Notes: a model not told the origin generated them from the letters alone. 64,000 bases of DNA from Sphingomonas caseinilytica (GCF_023516455.1 NZ_JAMGBA010000004.1:62001-126000); one strand, 5' to 3'; positions 16,363-25,128 are shown, counted from the stretch's first letter. Program-made: numbers and translations.

Positions 16363-16803
16363 ATGCCGACGCCACCGCTGATCTTCGTGCTCAACGGCCC
16401 GAACCTCAATTTGCTCGGCTCGAGGGAACCCGAAATCTACGGCTCCGACACGCTCGACGACATTGCCGGGCGGCTGAACGAGCAGGCCGAGGGTCTCGGT
16501 GTGCGGCTCGATATTCGCCAGTCCAACCACGAAGGACATTTGATCGACTGGCTTCACGAGGCACAGGCGGAGGGCGCCAAGGCGGTAATCCTCAATCCAG
16601 GCGGCTACAGCCACACGTCGGTAGCGCTTCACGACGCGGTGAAGGCGATCGCGACTCCGGTAATCGAAGTACATCTAAGCGACCCCGAAGCACGTGAATC
16701 CTTCCGTCATGTCGACCTGGTTGCGCTGGCCGCGACGCAGTTGATCAAGGGGGAAGGCGCTCGCGGATATTCTCTGGCACTGGACGCGGCGGCCCGGCTC
16801 TGA
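16363..16803 (+). CDS. aroQ: 3-dehydroquinate dehydratase, type II
   Basis: 146 residues. It has [20 protein letters not shown] (the catalytic Tyr and Asn loop) and [17 protein letters not shown], then [19 protein letters not shown] with the catalytic His region. It dehydrates 3-dehydroquinate in the shikimate pathway as a cytosolic dodecamer. It is followed after 36 bases by accB and accC on the same strand. The aroQ-accB-accC order is common in alphaproteobacteria and suggests a single transcript. Confidence 0.96.
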   Translation: MPTPPLIFVLNGPNLNLLGSREPEIYGSDTLDDIAGRLNEQAEGLGVRLDIRQSNHEGHLIDWLHEAQAEGAKAVILNPGGYSHTSVALHDAVKAIATPVIEVHLSDPEARESFRHVDLVALAATQLIKGEGARGYSLALDAAARL

Positions 16804-16839
16804 CAGGGAGCGCCGCTACGGCATATAAAGGGATACAAA

Positions 16840-17319
16840 ATGGCCGATTCCAAGGAACAGCAGGCGATGCGCGTCGATACGGCGCTGATTAAGGAACTCG
16901 CCGAGTTGCTGTCCGCCAATGAACTTACCGAGATCGAGGTCGAGGATGGTGACCGCAAGATTCGGGTGAAGCGCGATGCCGCTCCGGTCATGGCCTATGC
17001 CCCGGCGCCGGCAATGGCCGCTGCCCCCGCTTTGGCCGCACCTGCCGCCGCCCCGGTGGCCGATGCCGCGCCAGCCGCCGCTCCCGTAGACGCGGTCAAG
17101 TCGCCGATGGTCGGAACCGCCTATCTGTCTTCCGAACCGGGCGCCAAACCGTTCATCGCGGTCGGTGCATCGGTTAAGCAGGGCGACACCCTGCTCATCA
17201 TCGAAGCGATGAAGGTGATGAACCCGATCCAGGCGCCCAAAGGCGGCAAGGTGACCCAGATCCTCGTCGGCGACTCCCAGCCGGTCGAATTCGACCAGCC
17301 CCTAGTCGTCATCGAGTAG
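16840..17319 (+). CDS. accB: Biotin carboxyl carrier protein of acetyl-CoA carboxylase
   Basis: 159 residues. The C-terminal biotinyl domain carries [15 protein letters not shown], with the acceptor lysine at about residue 125. The N-terminal part ([20 protein letters not shown]) is the usual dimer region, linked by an Ala/Pro-rich tether (about residues 50-90). It carries CO2 from AccC to the carboxyltransferase for malonyl-CoA synthesis. Sits directly before accC, 6 bases from the GTG of that gene. Confidence 0.97.
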   Translation: MADSKEQQAMRVDTALIKELAELLSANELTEIEVEDGDRKIRVKRDAAPVMAYAPAPAMAAAPALAAPAAAPVADAAPAAAPVDAVKSPMVGTAYLSSEPGAKPFIAVGASVKQGDTLLIIEAMKVMNPIQAPKGGKVTQILVGDSQPVEFDQPLVVIE

Positions 17320-17325
17320 TCCGAC

Positions 17326-18690
17326 GTGGCAATTCAAAAGCTTCTGATCGCCAACCGCGGCGAGATTGCCTTGCGCATTCATCGCGCCTGCCACGAGCTT
17401 GGCATCAAGACGGTGGCGGTTCACTCGACCGCCGACGCCGATGCCATGCACGTCCGCCTCGCGGACGAGGCGGTCTGCATCGGTCCGGCCCCGGCCAAGG
17501 ACAGCTATCTCAACATCGCGAACATCATCTCGGCGGCGGAAATCACCCACGCCGATGCGGTGCACCCGGGCTATGGCTTCCTCAGCGAGAACGCCCAGTT
17601 CGCCGAGATCGTCGAAAGCCATAATTTGATCTGGGTCGGGCCGAAGCCCGAGCATATCCGGGTCATGGGCGACAAGATCGAGGCCAAGAATTCGGCTGAG
17701 AAGCTTGGCTTGCCCCTCGTCCCCGGATCTCCGGGACCGCTCAACAGCGTCGAGGAAGCCAAGCAGATCGCGGCCGAAATCGGCTATCCCGTGCTGATCA
17801 AGGCGGCTTCGGGTGGCGGCGGACGCGGCATGAAGGTCGTCCCCGACGAAGACCAGCTCGAAAGCCTGATGGGCCAGGCCTCGTCGGAGGCCAATGCGGC
17901 CTTTGGCGACCCAACGGTCTACATGGAAAAATACCTCGGCGACCCGCGTCACATCGAATTCCAGGTATTCGGCGACGGTAATGGCAACGCAATCCACCTG
18001 GGCGAGCGCGACTGCTCGATCCAGCGCCGACACCAGAAGGTGATCGAGGAAGCGCCCTCTCCCGTCATCTCCGCCGAGCAACGCGCGCATATGGGTGGGC
18101 TGGTTGCCAAGGCGATGGCCGAAATGGGCTATCGCGGCGCCGGCACGATCGAGTTCCTGTACGAAGACGGGAAGTTCTACTTCATCGAGATGAATACCCG
18201 GCTTCAGGTCGAGCATCCGGTGACGGAACTGATCAGCGACATCGACCTGGTGGCCGAGCAAATCCGGGTGGCGCAGGGTGACGGACTTTCGGTCACGCAG
18301 GACCAGGTCAATCTTCACGGCCATGCGATCGAATGCCGCATCAATGCCGAGGACCCGCAAACCTTCGCGCCCTCGCCCGGCCTGGTGAAGAATTATGTCG
18401 CCCCCGGCGGCATGCACGTCCGCGTCGATAGCGGGCTGTACGCCGGCTATAAGGTACCGCCCTATTACGACAGCATGATCGGCAAGCTGATCGTCTACGG
18501 AACCGACCGCGAAAGCTGCATTCGCCGTTTGAAACGCGCGCTGGAGGAATTCGTCGTAGACGGCATGAAGACGACCGTTCCGTTGCACCAGCGGATCATC
18601 GCCACCGATGCCTTTCTGTCGGGCGATTACACCATCAAATGGCTGGAACGCTGGCTCGACGAGAATAAGGACCTGCCAGCAGCGGAATAG
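17326..18690 (+). CDS. accC: Biotin carboxylase subunit of acetyl-CoA carboxylase
   Basis: 454 residues from a GTG start (17326). The ATP-grasp fold is complete: [18 protein letters not shown], the glycine-rich loop [44 protein letters not shown] and the metal site [16 protein letters not shown]. It carboxylates biotin on AccB using ATP and bicarbonate. Length matches E. coli AccC. The carboxyltransferase genes are not in the window. The long open frame on the opposite strand is a coding shadow. Confidence 0.97.
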   Translation: MAIQKLLIANRGEIALRIHRACHELGIKTVAVHSTADADAMHVRLADEAVCIGPAPAKDSYLNIANIISAAEITHADAVHPGYGFLSENAQFAEIVESHNLIWVGPKPEHIRVMGDKIEAKNSAEKLGLPLVPGSPGPLNSVEEAKQIAAEIGYPVLIKAASGGGGRGMKVVPDEDQLESLMGQASSEANAAFGDPTVYMEKYLGDPRHIEFQVFGDGNGNAIHLGERDCSIQRRHQKVIEEAPSPVISAEQRAHMGGLVAKAMAEMGYRGAGTIEFLYEDGKFYFIEMNTRLQVEHPVTELISDIDLVAEQIRVAQGDGLSVTQDQVNLHGHAIECRINAEDPQTFAPSPGLVKNYVAPGGMHVRVDSGLYAGYKVPPYYDSMIGKLIVYGTDRESCIRRLKRALEEFVVDGMKTTVPLHQRIIATDAFLSGDYTIKWLERWLDENKDLPAAE

Positions 18691-18725
18691 CTGCATCCAC
18701 GTCGTTTCAGAAGCGTTCTACCGGC

Positions 18726-19439
18726 ATGCCCGGATACAGCGCTGATCCGACCCGGCCAGACAAGGCGAAGGCGATCGCCGCCGTTGCGCTGGTGTATGCG
18801 ATGATCATCGGTGCTGCGCTGCTGATGCCATCGGATTCGCCGCTTGGCGTCCGCGAAAGCGACCCGACCGTCCTTATCGACGTGAAGGAAATCCCCGAAC
18901 CCCAACCACCACCCCCAGAAGAGCCCGGCAAGGCCGAGCTGGAGGAAGGAGCAGCCGGAAAGAAGGCAGAACCGACACCGGTCGTCGCGCCCAAGCCTGC
19001 GATCGAATTACCCGCCAAGCCTCCGGTCGTCGCAGCGCCTGTTGCGGGAACCGGCAACGCGGCGACTGCGGGCGCGGCGCAAACCGGCGCCGGCCCCGGT
19101 GCAGGCGGATCGGGCACGGGCCGTGGCGGTGGCGGCTCTGGTGGGGGCGGCGGGATCGGCAGCGAGGCACGCCTGCTAGGCGGCAATTCTTCGAAACTGC
19201 CGGCACGGCTGTTGCGCGCATTCTCCGCAGACCGTGGCTACGGCTACCTCATGCTGACCGTCGGGGAGAGCGGCCGGGTGACGGACTGCGGCGTCCTCCA
19301 GTCCACCGGCAATGACGCCGTCGACCAGGCACTATGCAACCTGATGATCCGGCAAAGCCGCTGGCAACCGGCCCGTGACCGGCAAGGAAATGCGATCAGC
19401 GTAAAGGTCCGCTACACCGCCACCTGGTCGAAGAACTAG
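18726..19439 (+). CDS. TonB-family energy transducer
   Basis: 237 residues. One N-terminal membrane anchor lies near residues 16-35 (IAAVALVYAMIIGAALLM). A long Pro/Glu then Gly/Ala-rich periplasmic spacer follows (EIPEPQPPPPEEP, later GRGGGGSGGGGG). The C-terminal TonB domain reads RGYGYLMLTVGESGRVTDC and IRQSRWQPARDRQG. It is likely to span the periplasm and pass ion-gradient energy to outer-membrane receptors; no ExbB/ExbD genes are adjacent. The glycine-rich linker is unusually extended. It follows accC by 35 bases but need not share its transcript. Convergent with the L,D-transpeptidase gene. Confidence 0.85.
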   Translation: MPGYSADPTRPDKAKAIAAVALVYAMIIGAALLMPSDSPLGVRESDPTVLIDVKEIPEPQPPPPEEPGKAELEEGAAGKKAEPTPVVAPKPAIELPAKPPVVAAPVAGTGNAATAGAAQTGAGPGAGGSGTGRGGGGSGGGGGIGSEARLLGGNSSKLPARLLRAFSADRGYGYLMLTVGESGRVTDCGVLQSTGNDAVDQALCNLMIRQSRWQPARDRQGNAISVKVRYTATWSKN

Positions 19440-19443
19440 CCTT

Positions 19444-20772
19444 CTATCGGACCGCGACCTGACTTGCGTTCGATCCAGCCAACAAGGATCGATCCTTGCC
19501 GTAGATGTCCTGATAGAAAGTGACCTGGTCGCCGCTCGCCACGGCTGTTTGATAGATCAAATAGACCGGAAGCGGCTTGGGCAACTCGACCGGCTGTTCG
19601 ACCGCAGCTCCCCTCCACTCCAGGGGTCTTCCATAAATCCACTGGGCAAGGCGCGGCGCGTCTTCCAACCTGACGCAGCCGCCACTGAACAGCCGCGCAT
19701 CCTCGTTGAGCAGCTCCTTGTTCGGCGTGTCGTGCAAATAAATGCCCTGCGGATTGGGGAACATGAACTTCATCCGGCCCATCGCATTATGCGGCCCGGG
19801 ATCCTGGCGCAGGCGGACGAGTATCTTGCCGTCCGCCACCGCTTGCCAGTCGATCATCGACGGGTCGACAGGCTGGGCACGCTCGCCCCAGTCCGACAGC
19901 ACCACATATCCATTGTCGGCGAGGTAGCTCAGGCCCTGCTTGACCACATGAGGCGCGACCCTTTCCGCAGCTAGGTCCGACGGAATCTGCCAATATGGAT
20001 TGAGCGCCGTGAACTTGATCGTCGCGGCCATCATTGGGGTCGGCTGGTGTGCCTTCCCAACCACGACCTTCATTTCGTCGACGACCTTGCCGTCTTCGTA
20101 CATGTAAAGTTTCTGGGCGGCAGTGTTCACCATCACGTAGCGGCCGCCGGCCGGAAGCAAGCGGACCCGCTGAAGGTTGATCCTGATGAGGTCGGCGGAC
20201 TGGCGATTTCCTACCGTATCCGCTTGCGCAAGCGCGCGCCGCAACTCGGCATATTCGGGATGCATGAACGGCATCGCCCGTAGCCACGTCTCAAGCGATG
20301 GAGCCCTTGCAGCGTCGGCGAGCAACTCTTCCGCCGTGGGCGGAGCGGGCACCGCGCCCCGATCGTTGATGATCCAGTCGCCGGTCGGCGCATTCCGAAG
20401 GGCAGTGACATAGGAAACTAGTGCTGCGTCCAACAATGCATTGGCTTTGTCGGCCGCAGCAAAGCCGCCGTTCTCGGCCGCCGCCACTGCCCGCTTGAGC
20501 TTGTCGGTATTGAACCGCTGAGGATCGAGGCCATCGAGGTTGGAACTTTGAAGCAGCCCGATCAGAAGTTGGGCAGGACGCTCGCCTTCACTGCTGATCC
20601 ATTGAGGTCCGCCTGAAGCTTCGGAGATCTGTATCGCCGTTACCGCAGCCGCAACCGGTTGCGCGGGAAGCGCGAATAGCAGCGTGCTCGCGACAATAAC
20701 GGCGAAACCCGCCGGGCGCCTGTGGCGTCCGACGGGCTCCGGCAAAGATCGCAAACGGATCCTTGCGCTCAT
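19444..20772 (-). CDS. L,D-transpeptidase (YcbB/LdtD type)
   Basis: 442 residues. An N-terminal signal or anchor is followed by a scaffold domain and a C-terminal YkuD catalytic domain. The domain has KLYMYEDGKVVDEMKVVVGK, then LHDTPNKELL and the active-site motif FSGGCVRLEDA (Cys near 365). These enzymes make 3-3 crosslinks in peptidoglycan or attach proteins to it, in the periplasm. The ATG overlaps the stop of the glycine-zipper lipoprotein gene by one base (TAATG), so the two are translationally coupled. Two further YkuD proteins are encoded at 35094 and 47811. Confidence 0.92.
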   Translation of the reverse strand: MSARIRLRSLPEPVGRHRRPAGFAVIVASTLLFALPAQPVAAAVTAIQISEASGGPQWISSEGERPAQLLIGLLQSSNLDGLDPQRFNTDKLKRAVAAAENGGFAAADKANALLDAALVSYVTALRNAPTGDWIINDRGAVPAPPTAEELLADAARAPSLETWLRAMPFMHPEYAELRRALAQADTVGNRQSADLIRINLQRVRLLPAGGRYVMVNTAAQKLYMYEDGKVVDEMKVVVGKAHQPTPMMAATIKFTALNPYWQIPSDLAAERVAPHVVKQGLSYLADNGYVVLSDWGERAQPVDPSMIDWQAVADGKILVRLRQDPGPHNAMGRMKFMFPNPQGIYLHDTPNKELLNEDARLFSGGCVRLEDAPRLAQWIYGRPLEWRGAAVEQPVELPKPLPVYLIYQTAVASGDQVTFYQDIYGKDRSLLAGSNASQVAVR

Positions 20773-21323
20773 TAGCCACGCTCACCCGAAGACATTGCGG
20801 GTGCTGGTTCGGCGTAACCGGCCGGCTGGCCCTGGTAATATTGGCCATTGTAGACATAGCCATCGGCCTGTCCGTCACGGTCGTTATCGGCCCAAACGGC
20901 GCCGGCAAGACCACCAACGGCCGCACCAATCACCGCGCCGGTGATCGGGCTCAGCCCAGGAATGACGGCACCAGCCACGCCACCGATGACAGCGCCGCCA
21001 ATGGCGCCGGTCGCGACACGGCGAAGCGTCGGATCATAGCCCTGGGGAGTGCCGCTGTAATATTGGCCATTCTGAACATAGCCATCGGCATAGCCGTCAT
21101 TGTTGTTGTCGGCCCAAACAGCGCCGGCGAGACCGCCGACAGCCGCACCGATAGCGGCGCCTTCAATTACGCTGACGCCCGGAATCACCGCACCGGCAAC
21201 AACGCCACCGGTCGCGCCGATCGCTGCGCCCTGCGCAATGTCACCGGCTTGTTCGCTGCTCGTTGCACATGCACTGAGCGAAACGGTACCGGCGAGCAGG
21301 ATCGCGATCATAGATTTACGCAT
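20772..21323 (-). CDS. Glycine-zipper lipoprotein with duplicated zipper and calcium-loop-like modules
   Basis: 183 residues from MRKSMIAILLAGTVSLSAC (lipobox LSAC). The mature part is an internal duplication. Each half has a glycine-zipper membrane segment (GAAIGAAVGGLAGAVWADN and GAVIGAAVGGLAGAVWADN), then an aspartate-rich loop (DNNNDGYADG, DNDRDGQADG) like those of EF-hand or thrombospondin type 3 repeats, then GQYYSGTPQGY or GQYYQGQPAGY. Glycine-zipper proteins insert in the outer membrane or form oligomers; calcium binding is inferred from the loops. Coupled by a one-base overlap to the L,D-transpeptidase, hinting at a shared envelope task. The in-frame sequence before 21323 lacks signal character. 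Confidence 0.8.
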   Translation of the reverse strand: MRKSMIAILLAGTVSLSACATSSEQAGDIAQGAAIGATGGVVAGAVIPGVSVIEGAAIGAAVGGLAGAVWADNNNDGYADGYVQNGQYYSGTPQGYDPTLRRVATGAIGGAVIGGVAGAVIPGLSPITGAVIGAAVGGLAGAVWADNDRDGQADGYVYNGQYYQGQPAGYAEPAPAMSSGERG

Positions 21324-21529
21324 ATTCTGACTCCCTTTTGCTTTGTTACCTTGGACCGTGCTCCAGGACCCGACGCCCCCGGCAGCGGTGCACAAGCCAC
21401 GCTCGCCAAACGAGACAATGATAAGGAGGTTCCGCTAATCTAACGATCTAGGCCTTCGCTTGGGCGTTACCGCTGTTATGCGCGGCCTCTCTGTGGCAGC
21501 ATTGGAAACCTCGAATGAACGAGTAAGCG

Positions 21530-21877
21530 ATGAAAGCGACAATCTACCATAATCCGATGTGCGGAACGTCCCGCAAGACCTTGGAAATCCTGCGCAATGA
21601 GGGCGCAGATGTGACCGTCGTTGAGTATCTGAAAGCACCGCCCAGCCGCCAGGAATTGGAACGGCTGTACGAGCGTGCCGGAATCAGCCCTCGCGAAGGC
21701 CTTCGCGCCAAGGAACCGCTCGCCGAAGAACTTGGCCTTACCGGCGAAGAAGCAACCGACGATGAAATTCTCGACGCGATGATGGAACATCCGATCCTCA
21801 TCCAGCGTCCTTTGGTGGAGACGGAAAAAGGTGCGGGGCTGTGCCGCCCGCAAGAGGAAGTGCGTAAACTGCTATGA
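21530..21877 (+). CDS. arsC: Arsenate reductase, glutaredoxin-coupled (ArsC/Spx fold)
   Basis: 115 residues starting MKATIYHNPMCGTSRKTLEIL, with the catalytic Cys11 in CGTSRK. The later part has MEHPILIQRPLVETEKGAGLCRPQEEV, given here as MEHPILIQRPLV, where the arginine of QRP helps bind arsenate. It reduces arsenate to arsenite with glutathione and glutaredoxin. No ars transporter or regulator lies nearby, so it may have a general thiol role like YffB. Its stop overlaps the aat start by four bases (ATGA), indicating coupling. Confidence 0.92.
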   Translation: MKATIYHNPMCGTSRKTLEILRNEGADVTVVEYLKAPPSRQELERLYERAGISPREGLRAKEPLAEELGLTGEEATDDEILDAMMEHPILIQRPLVETEKGAGLCRPQEEVRKLL

Positions 21878-22638
21878 GCGAGGGCCTGGATCCGCGGATG
21901 CTGTTGAGGGGCTATGCCGCGGGCATATTCCCGATGGCCGACAGCCGCGATGCAGGCGACATCTTCTGGGTCGAACCGCGCAATCGCGCGATCATCCCGC
22001 TCGACGACTTCCATTTGTCGCACTCGCTTGCGAAGCGGGTCAGGTCGGACCGCTATACCGTCACCCGCGATCGCGCCTTCCACCAGGTTCTCCTGGCTTG
22101 CGCCGACCGTTCGGAAACCTGGATCAACTCGATCATCGAGCGGGCCACTCTCGGCCTTCACGCCGTCGGTCACGCCCATTCGATCGAATGCTGGCACGAT
22201 GGCGAACTGGTGGGCGGCCTCTATGGCGTGAAGCTTGGCCGGGCCTTCTTCGGCGAATCCATGTTCAGCCTAATGACCGATGCCTCAAAGGTCGCGCTGG
22301 CCTGGCTCGTCGCCCGACTTCGGGTCGGCAATTTCACACTGCTCGATTGCCAGTTCATCACACCCCACCTCGCGTCGCTAGGTGCGACGACGGTCGATCG
22401 CGGGCATTATGTCGGATTGCTGGGCGCCGCATTATCCTCGGCGGGCGTGGCAGGCGGAGGAGGTGCGCTATCCTCGTTTGGCGCCGGCGCAGCTTCCGAC
22501 GTCGGATCGGTGGCCTCCACCGAGTTGCCGCCGCCGGAATTCGAAGCGCTGGACCGGCTGCTCGAGCGCGCCGGCGCTGATGGCGCCGCCGGCCCGCCGG
22601 GCCAGCTCATCGCACAGCTTTTGGGCCATACGTCGTAA
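21874..22638 (+). CDS. aat: Leucyl/phenylalanyl-tRNA--protein transferase, with low-complexity C-terminal tail
   Basis: 254 residues. LRGYAAGIFPMADSRDAGDI and WVEPRNRAIIPLDDFHLSHS, then HAHSIECWHDGELVGGLYG, FGESMFSLMTDASKVALA and FTLLDCQFITPHLASLGA are the Aat signature blocks. The enzyme adds Leu or Phe to N-terminal Arg/Lys of proteins, marking them for ClpS/ClpAP. After the catalytic domain (about residue 185) comes an Ala/Gly/Ser-rich tail ending LLGHTS. The 3' end (22407-22638) runs antiparallel over the 3' end of the DUF2155 gene, a 232-base tail-to-tail overlap. Starts inside the arsC stop. Confidence 0.93.
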   Translation: MSEGLDPRMLLRGYAAGIFPMADSRDAGDIFWVEPRNRAIIPLDDFHLSHSLAKRVRSDRYTVTRDRAFHQVLLACADRSETWINSIIERATLGLHAVGHAHSIECWHDGELVGGLYGVKLGRAFFGESMFSLMTDASKVALAWLVARLRVGNFTLLDCQFITPHLASLGATTVDRGHYVGLLGAALSSAGVAGGGGALSSFGAGAASDVGSVASTELPPPEFEALDRLLERAGADGAAGPPGQLIAQLLGHTS

Positions 22639-23072
22639 ACCGCGTCTTCAACCACGTTGAGCGACGGGCTCTCCTTGTAGAGCCAGCCCGAGAATTTCCT
22701 GACCCACTGGCCGTCCGACCGTAGCCGGTCGACCTGGACATAGGCACCGGTCAGCTTTTCGACTTCCCACGGTGCCGTTGCCTCGCAAGCGCGCAGGCGG
22801 ACAACAACGTCCTTCACACGCATCGCCTGGCCGGGCCGCAAGGTAAGGTCGCGGACGATGCCGTTTCGCTTGTTCAAGAGGCCGATGACCGCGACCCGCT
22901 GGGCCATCGGCGTTACGCCGGGCTGCTCGCCCGATGCCCGCGGAACGTCGATGGTGACCGGCTGATTGCCTTCCGGTTCGGCTTGCTGGGCGCGATCGCA
23001 CCCTGCCGCAGCGAACGCCATTACAACTGGCAGGAGGGCACGGTGCCAAGTCACGCCTATTCGGGCTTCCAC
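22407..23072 (-). CDS. DUF2155 lipoprotein
   Basis: 221 residues. Signal ALLPVVMAFAAAGC suggests a lipoprotein (Cys25). The conserved block reads VAVIGLLNKRNGIVRDLTLR, then VVRLRACEATAPWEVEKLTG and FSGWLYKESPSLNVVEDAVYD (the last given from FSGWLYKESP), which define DUF2155; its role is unknown. From about residue 155 the sequence turns into a Ser/Pro/Ala-rich tail that overlaps the aat 3' end on the other strand. Its start overlaps the NDUFA12 stop by 16 bases, so the two are probably co-transcribed. That pairing is frequent in alphaproteobacteria. Confidence 0.88.
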   Translation of the reverse strand: MEARIGVTWHRALLPVVMAFAAAGCDRAQQAEPEGNQPVTIDVPRASGEQPGVTPMAQRVAVIGLLNKRNGIVRDLTLRPGQAMRVKDVVVRLRACEATAPWEVEKLTGAYVQVDRLRSDGQWVRKFSGWLYKESPSLNVVEDAVYDVWPKSCAMSWPGGPAAPSAPARSSSRSSASNSGGGNSVEATDPTSEAAPAPNEDSAPPPPATPAEDNAAPSNPT

Positions 23073-23440
23073 GCCTCATAGTCGCCTGTCGAAGCAGGCC
23101 GAACACCCTTGGCTGCCAGCGATCCGCCCGGCCGATAAGCCGCCATCGTGCCGGTAAGGTTCGGCTCTGGCGTCAGTTCGAAATTGCGGCGCGAGGGAAG
23201 CGATTTTTCAGGCAGGTCGTCGATCGTGCCGCGAAGCCATGCATTCCACCCCGGCGGAACGCGGCTGCTGTCATTCGAACCGTCGTAGATCACCCAGCGC
23301 CGTGCCGGGTCCTTGCGATGGCGGAAATAGATGTTTCCAGCCTCATCGCGGCCGACCTCTTCGCCATTGCGGCGTGATGTGATTGTCGTGCCGAGCGAGG
23401 CACCTTCCCACCAGGTGAAGAGGTTCTTGAACATACCCAT
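23057..23440 (-). CDS. NADH:ubiquinone oxidoreductase accessory subunit NDUFA12-like
   Basis: 127 residues starting MGMFKNLFTWWEGASLGTTI, then GRDEAGNIYFRHRKDPARRWVIYD (given from GNIYFRHRKDPARRWVIYD) and PPGWNAWLRGTIDDLP. These are the landmarks of the alphaproteobacterial and mitochondrial B17.2/NDUFA12 subunit of complex I, which sits on the peripheral arm. MFKNL two codons later is an alternative start. The core nuo genes are elsewhere. Overlaps DUF2155 by 16 bases. Confidence 0.93.
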   Translation of the reverse strand: MGMFKNLFTWWEGASLGTTITSRRNGEEVGRDEAGNIYFRHRKDPARRWVIYDGSNDSSRVPPGWNAWLRGTIDDLPEKSLPSRRNFELTPEPNLTGTMAAYRPGGSLAAKGVRPASTGDYEAWKPE

Positions 23441-23487
23441 GGCCGCGCCTTTGCCGCGTTACTTCGACCTAGGCAAGGAGCATATTG

Positions 23488-23952
23488 TCACCACTCGACC
23501 TTGTCGCCGGGCTTGATGCCCAGTTCGGCCGATCGACCACCGGCGATTTCCAGCACGGCAGCGACCGGTCCGTCGGATGGTACAGGCTCTTCCGAATAGG
23601 GCACGGTGTTGGCCGCGATGTTCGCGATGCTCCCGTCCGCCCGGACGAAGATCATGTCGAGCGGGATCAGCGTGTTCCTCATCCAGAAGCTGGCGTCCCG
23701 CGGCGGATCGAACGGGAAGATCATGCCCCGGTCCGGGGCAAGCTTGTTGCGATACATGAGACCCATCGCCTGTTCCTCGGAGGTCTTGGCAACTTCGACG
23801 GTAAAGCGGTGCTTGCCTGTGGACGATGTGACTGTCAGCGGAACCTGTTCCAGGCCGGCAGGCGACTGGCTCACTTCAACGGCGTTTGATGCGGACGGCT
23901 GGCAAGCGGCGAGGCTGGCGACCATGCCGAGGGCAACCGCCCGGGCGATCAG
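23488..23952 (-). CDS. DUF192 family exported protein (likely lipoprotein), start uncertain
   Basis: The conserved DUF192 core is clear: HRFTVEVAKTSEEQAMGLMY, then DRGMIFPFDPPRDASFWMRN, TLIPLDMIFVRADGSI and VLEIAGGRSAELGIKPGD. A hydrophobic leader, LIARAVALGMVASLAAC, with a lipobox precedes it. No ATG, GTG or TTG gives a full leader. The best candidate is CTG at 23952, overlapping the stop of the cold-shock gene (CTGA). ATG 23925 would leave only seven residues before the Cys. Family function is poorly known. Probably translated by coupling from the upstream cold-shock gene. Confidence 0.8.
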   Translation of the reverse strand: MIARAVALGMVASLAACQPSASNAVEVSQSPAGLEQVPLTVTSSTGKHRFTVEVAKTSEEQAMGLMYRNKLAPDRGMIFPFDPPRDASFWMRNTLIPLDMIFVRADGSIANIAANTVPYSEEPVPSDGPVAAVLEIAGGRSAELGIKPGDKVEW

Positions 23953-24491
23953 GATTCGCGGAGTTCGACTGCGGTCAGGCCCTTGCGGCCCTCCGCGATC
24001 CGTGCCTGCAATTGCTGGCCCGGCTGAAGGTCGATGATCTGCGACTGCCGAACCGTCTCCATGTGGACGAAGATGTCCTCTCCATCCGCTCCGTCGACCA
24101 CCCGGTTCAGGAAGCCGTAGCCTTTCACGCGATTGAACCATTTGACCTCCACCGACTCATACTCGCCCGCGGCGTCCGACAATGCCTTGCGGTCCGCGCG
24201 CTCGGCCGATGAATGGACCGGGCGGGGCGGTAACGGCAAGGCCGTCGAAAGGTCGATGGAAAGAATCTTGCGCGCCTGGAAGCCGCGATCCTGATGCGCG
24301 GCGATGCATTCGACCGTGGCGCCTTCCGGAAGCGACCGGCGGCCATGCTCTTTCAGGACGCTGAAATGGACGAGGATGTCGCCCTCGCAATCGTCGGAAA
24401 CCAGGAATCCGAATCCACGCGTCGCGTCGAACCATTTGACGCGACCCGTACATTGCTGACCTTCAGGAAGCGGATCAGTAGCCGTGGACAT
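23949..24491 (-). CDS. Two-domain cold-shock protein
   Basis: About 180 residues starting MSTATDPLPEGQQCTG. Two CspA-type domains are arranged in tandem. The first has GRVKWFDATRGFGFLVSDD and DILVHFSVLKEHG; the second has VEVKWFNRVKGYGFLNRVVD and DIFVHMETVRQSQI. Both keep the RNP-like aromatic motifs that bind single-stranded RNA or DNA. A linker of about 40 residues separates them. Double-CSD proteins are typical of alphaproteobacteria and act in stress and stationary phase. It is longer than E. coli CspA (70 residues). MPEEIM at 24506 is another possible start. The DUF192 gene follows with overlap. Confidence 0.93.
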   Translation of the reverse strand: MSTATDPLPEGQQCTGRVKWFDATRGFGFLVSDDCEGDILVHFSVLKEHGRRSLPEGATVECIAAHQDRGFQARKILSIDLSTALPLPPRPVHSSAERADRKALSDAAGEYESVEVKWFNRVKGYGFLNRVVDGADGEDIFVHMETVRQSQIIDLQPGQQLQARIAEGRKGLTAVELRES

Positions 24492-24591
24492 AATCTCCTC
24501 CGGCATTCCTTCCTGAGTCGTTTCGTAACTCAAACGCTGCACATTCGCCCCTTAACACTATCCGCTGTGTCGTGGAACCGACATAACTTGA

Positions 24592-25128
24592 TTAACGCAT
24601 GTTAAACAAGCTGGTGAAATCCGGATTTTCCCCGGGATTCAAGTCAGTAATAGCTTTGGCCAGCGCAAAGCGATGACCGGCGCGAACCATTGCGGCAATT
24701 GCCTTTTCTCGTTCCTGGGGCGTCGGCTTGATTGCGCGAAAAGGTCCGATCGATCGCCGGCTTGCGAACTTGAGCGCGGCTGCGACCGCCCCCTCCTCGG
24801 CAAGCTGGCGCGCGTCCGCGCCCTTCTCCTCGTCTATCCCGGCGATCGTCAGCGCCTGGCGAACCCGCCGTTCGCCATAGCCTCGTCCGGTCAGTGAGCG
24901 GGCCTTGGACAGAGCATACGCCCGGTCATCGATGTAACCCAGGCTCACCATCCGGTCCGCCAACTCTTCGACACCGGGTTCATGGGCACCGTCCCACCCC
25001 CGCTCGCGCAGCTTTCGGTGCAGGTAGACGAGGAGTTTCGACCGGCTGGTGGCGAACCTGCCGACGTAGTTTAGCGCCATTTCCTCTAGCTTTCCCGGCG
25101 TCAGCGGAGGACGGGTTTTGCGAGGCAT
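24592..25128 (-). CDS. recX: RecX-family regulatory protein
   Basis: I start at MPRKTRPPLTPGKLEEMAL (25128), as in relatives; in-frame starts exist upstream to 25224. The three-helix repeats are visible: NYVGRFATSRSKLLVYLHRK, then RMVSLGYIDDRAYALSKARS and GYGERRVRQALTIAGID. RecX proteins bind RecA filaments and damp recombination. recA is not in the window. The gene is divergent from the fatty acyl-AMP ligase. The C-terminal part, RFALAKAITDLNPGENPD, is typical of the longer alphaproteobacterial form. Confidence 0.85.
   Translation of the reverse strand: MPRKTRPPLTPGKLEEMALNYVGRFATSRSKLLVYLHRKLRERGWDGAHEPGVEELADRMVSLGYIDDRAYALSKARSLTGRGYGERRVRQALTIAGIDEEKGADARQLAEEGAVAAALKFASRRSIGPFRAIKPTPQEREKAIAAMVRAGHRFALAKAITDLNPGENPDFTSLFNMR

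Noticed and set aside
17302-18696. 464-codon frame opposite accC
   Set aside because: Antisense shadow of a complete biotin carboxylase; no ribosome-binding site or recognisable domain.
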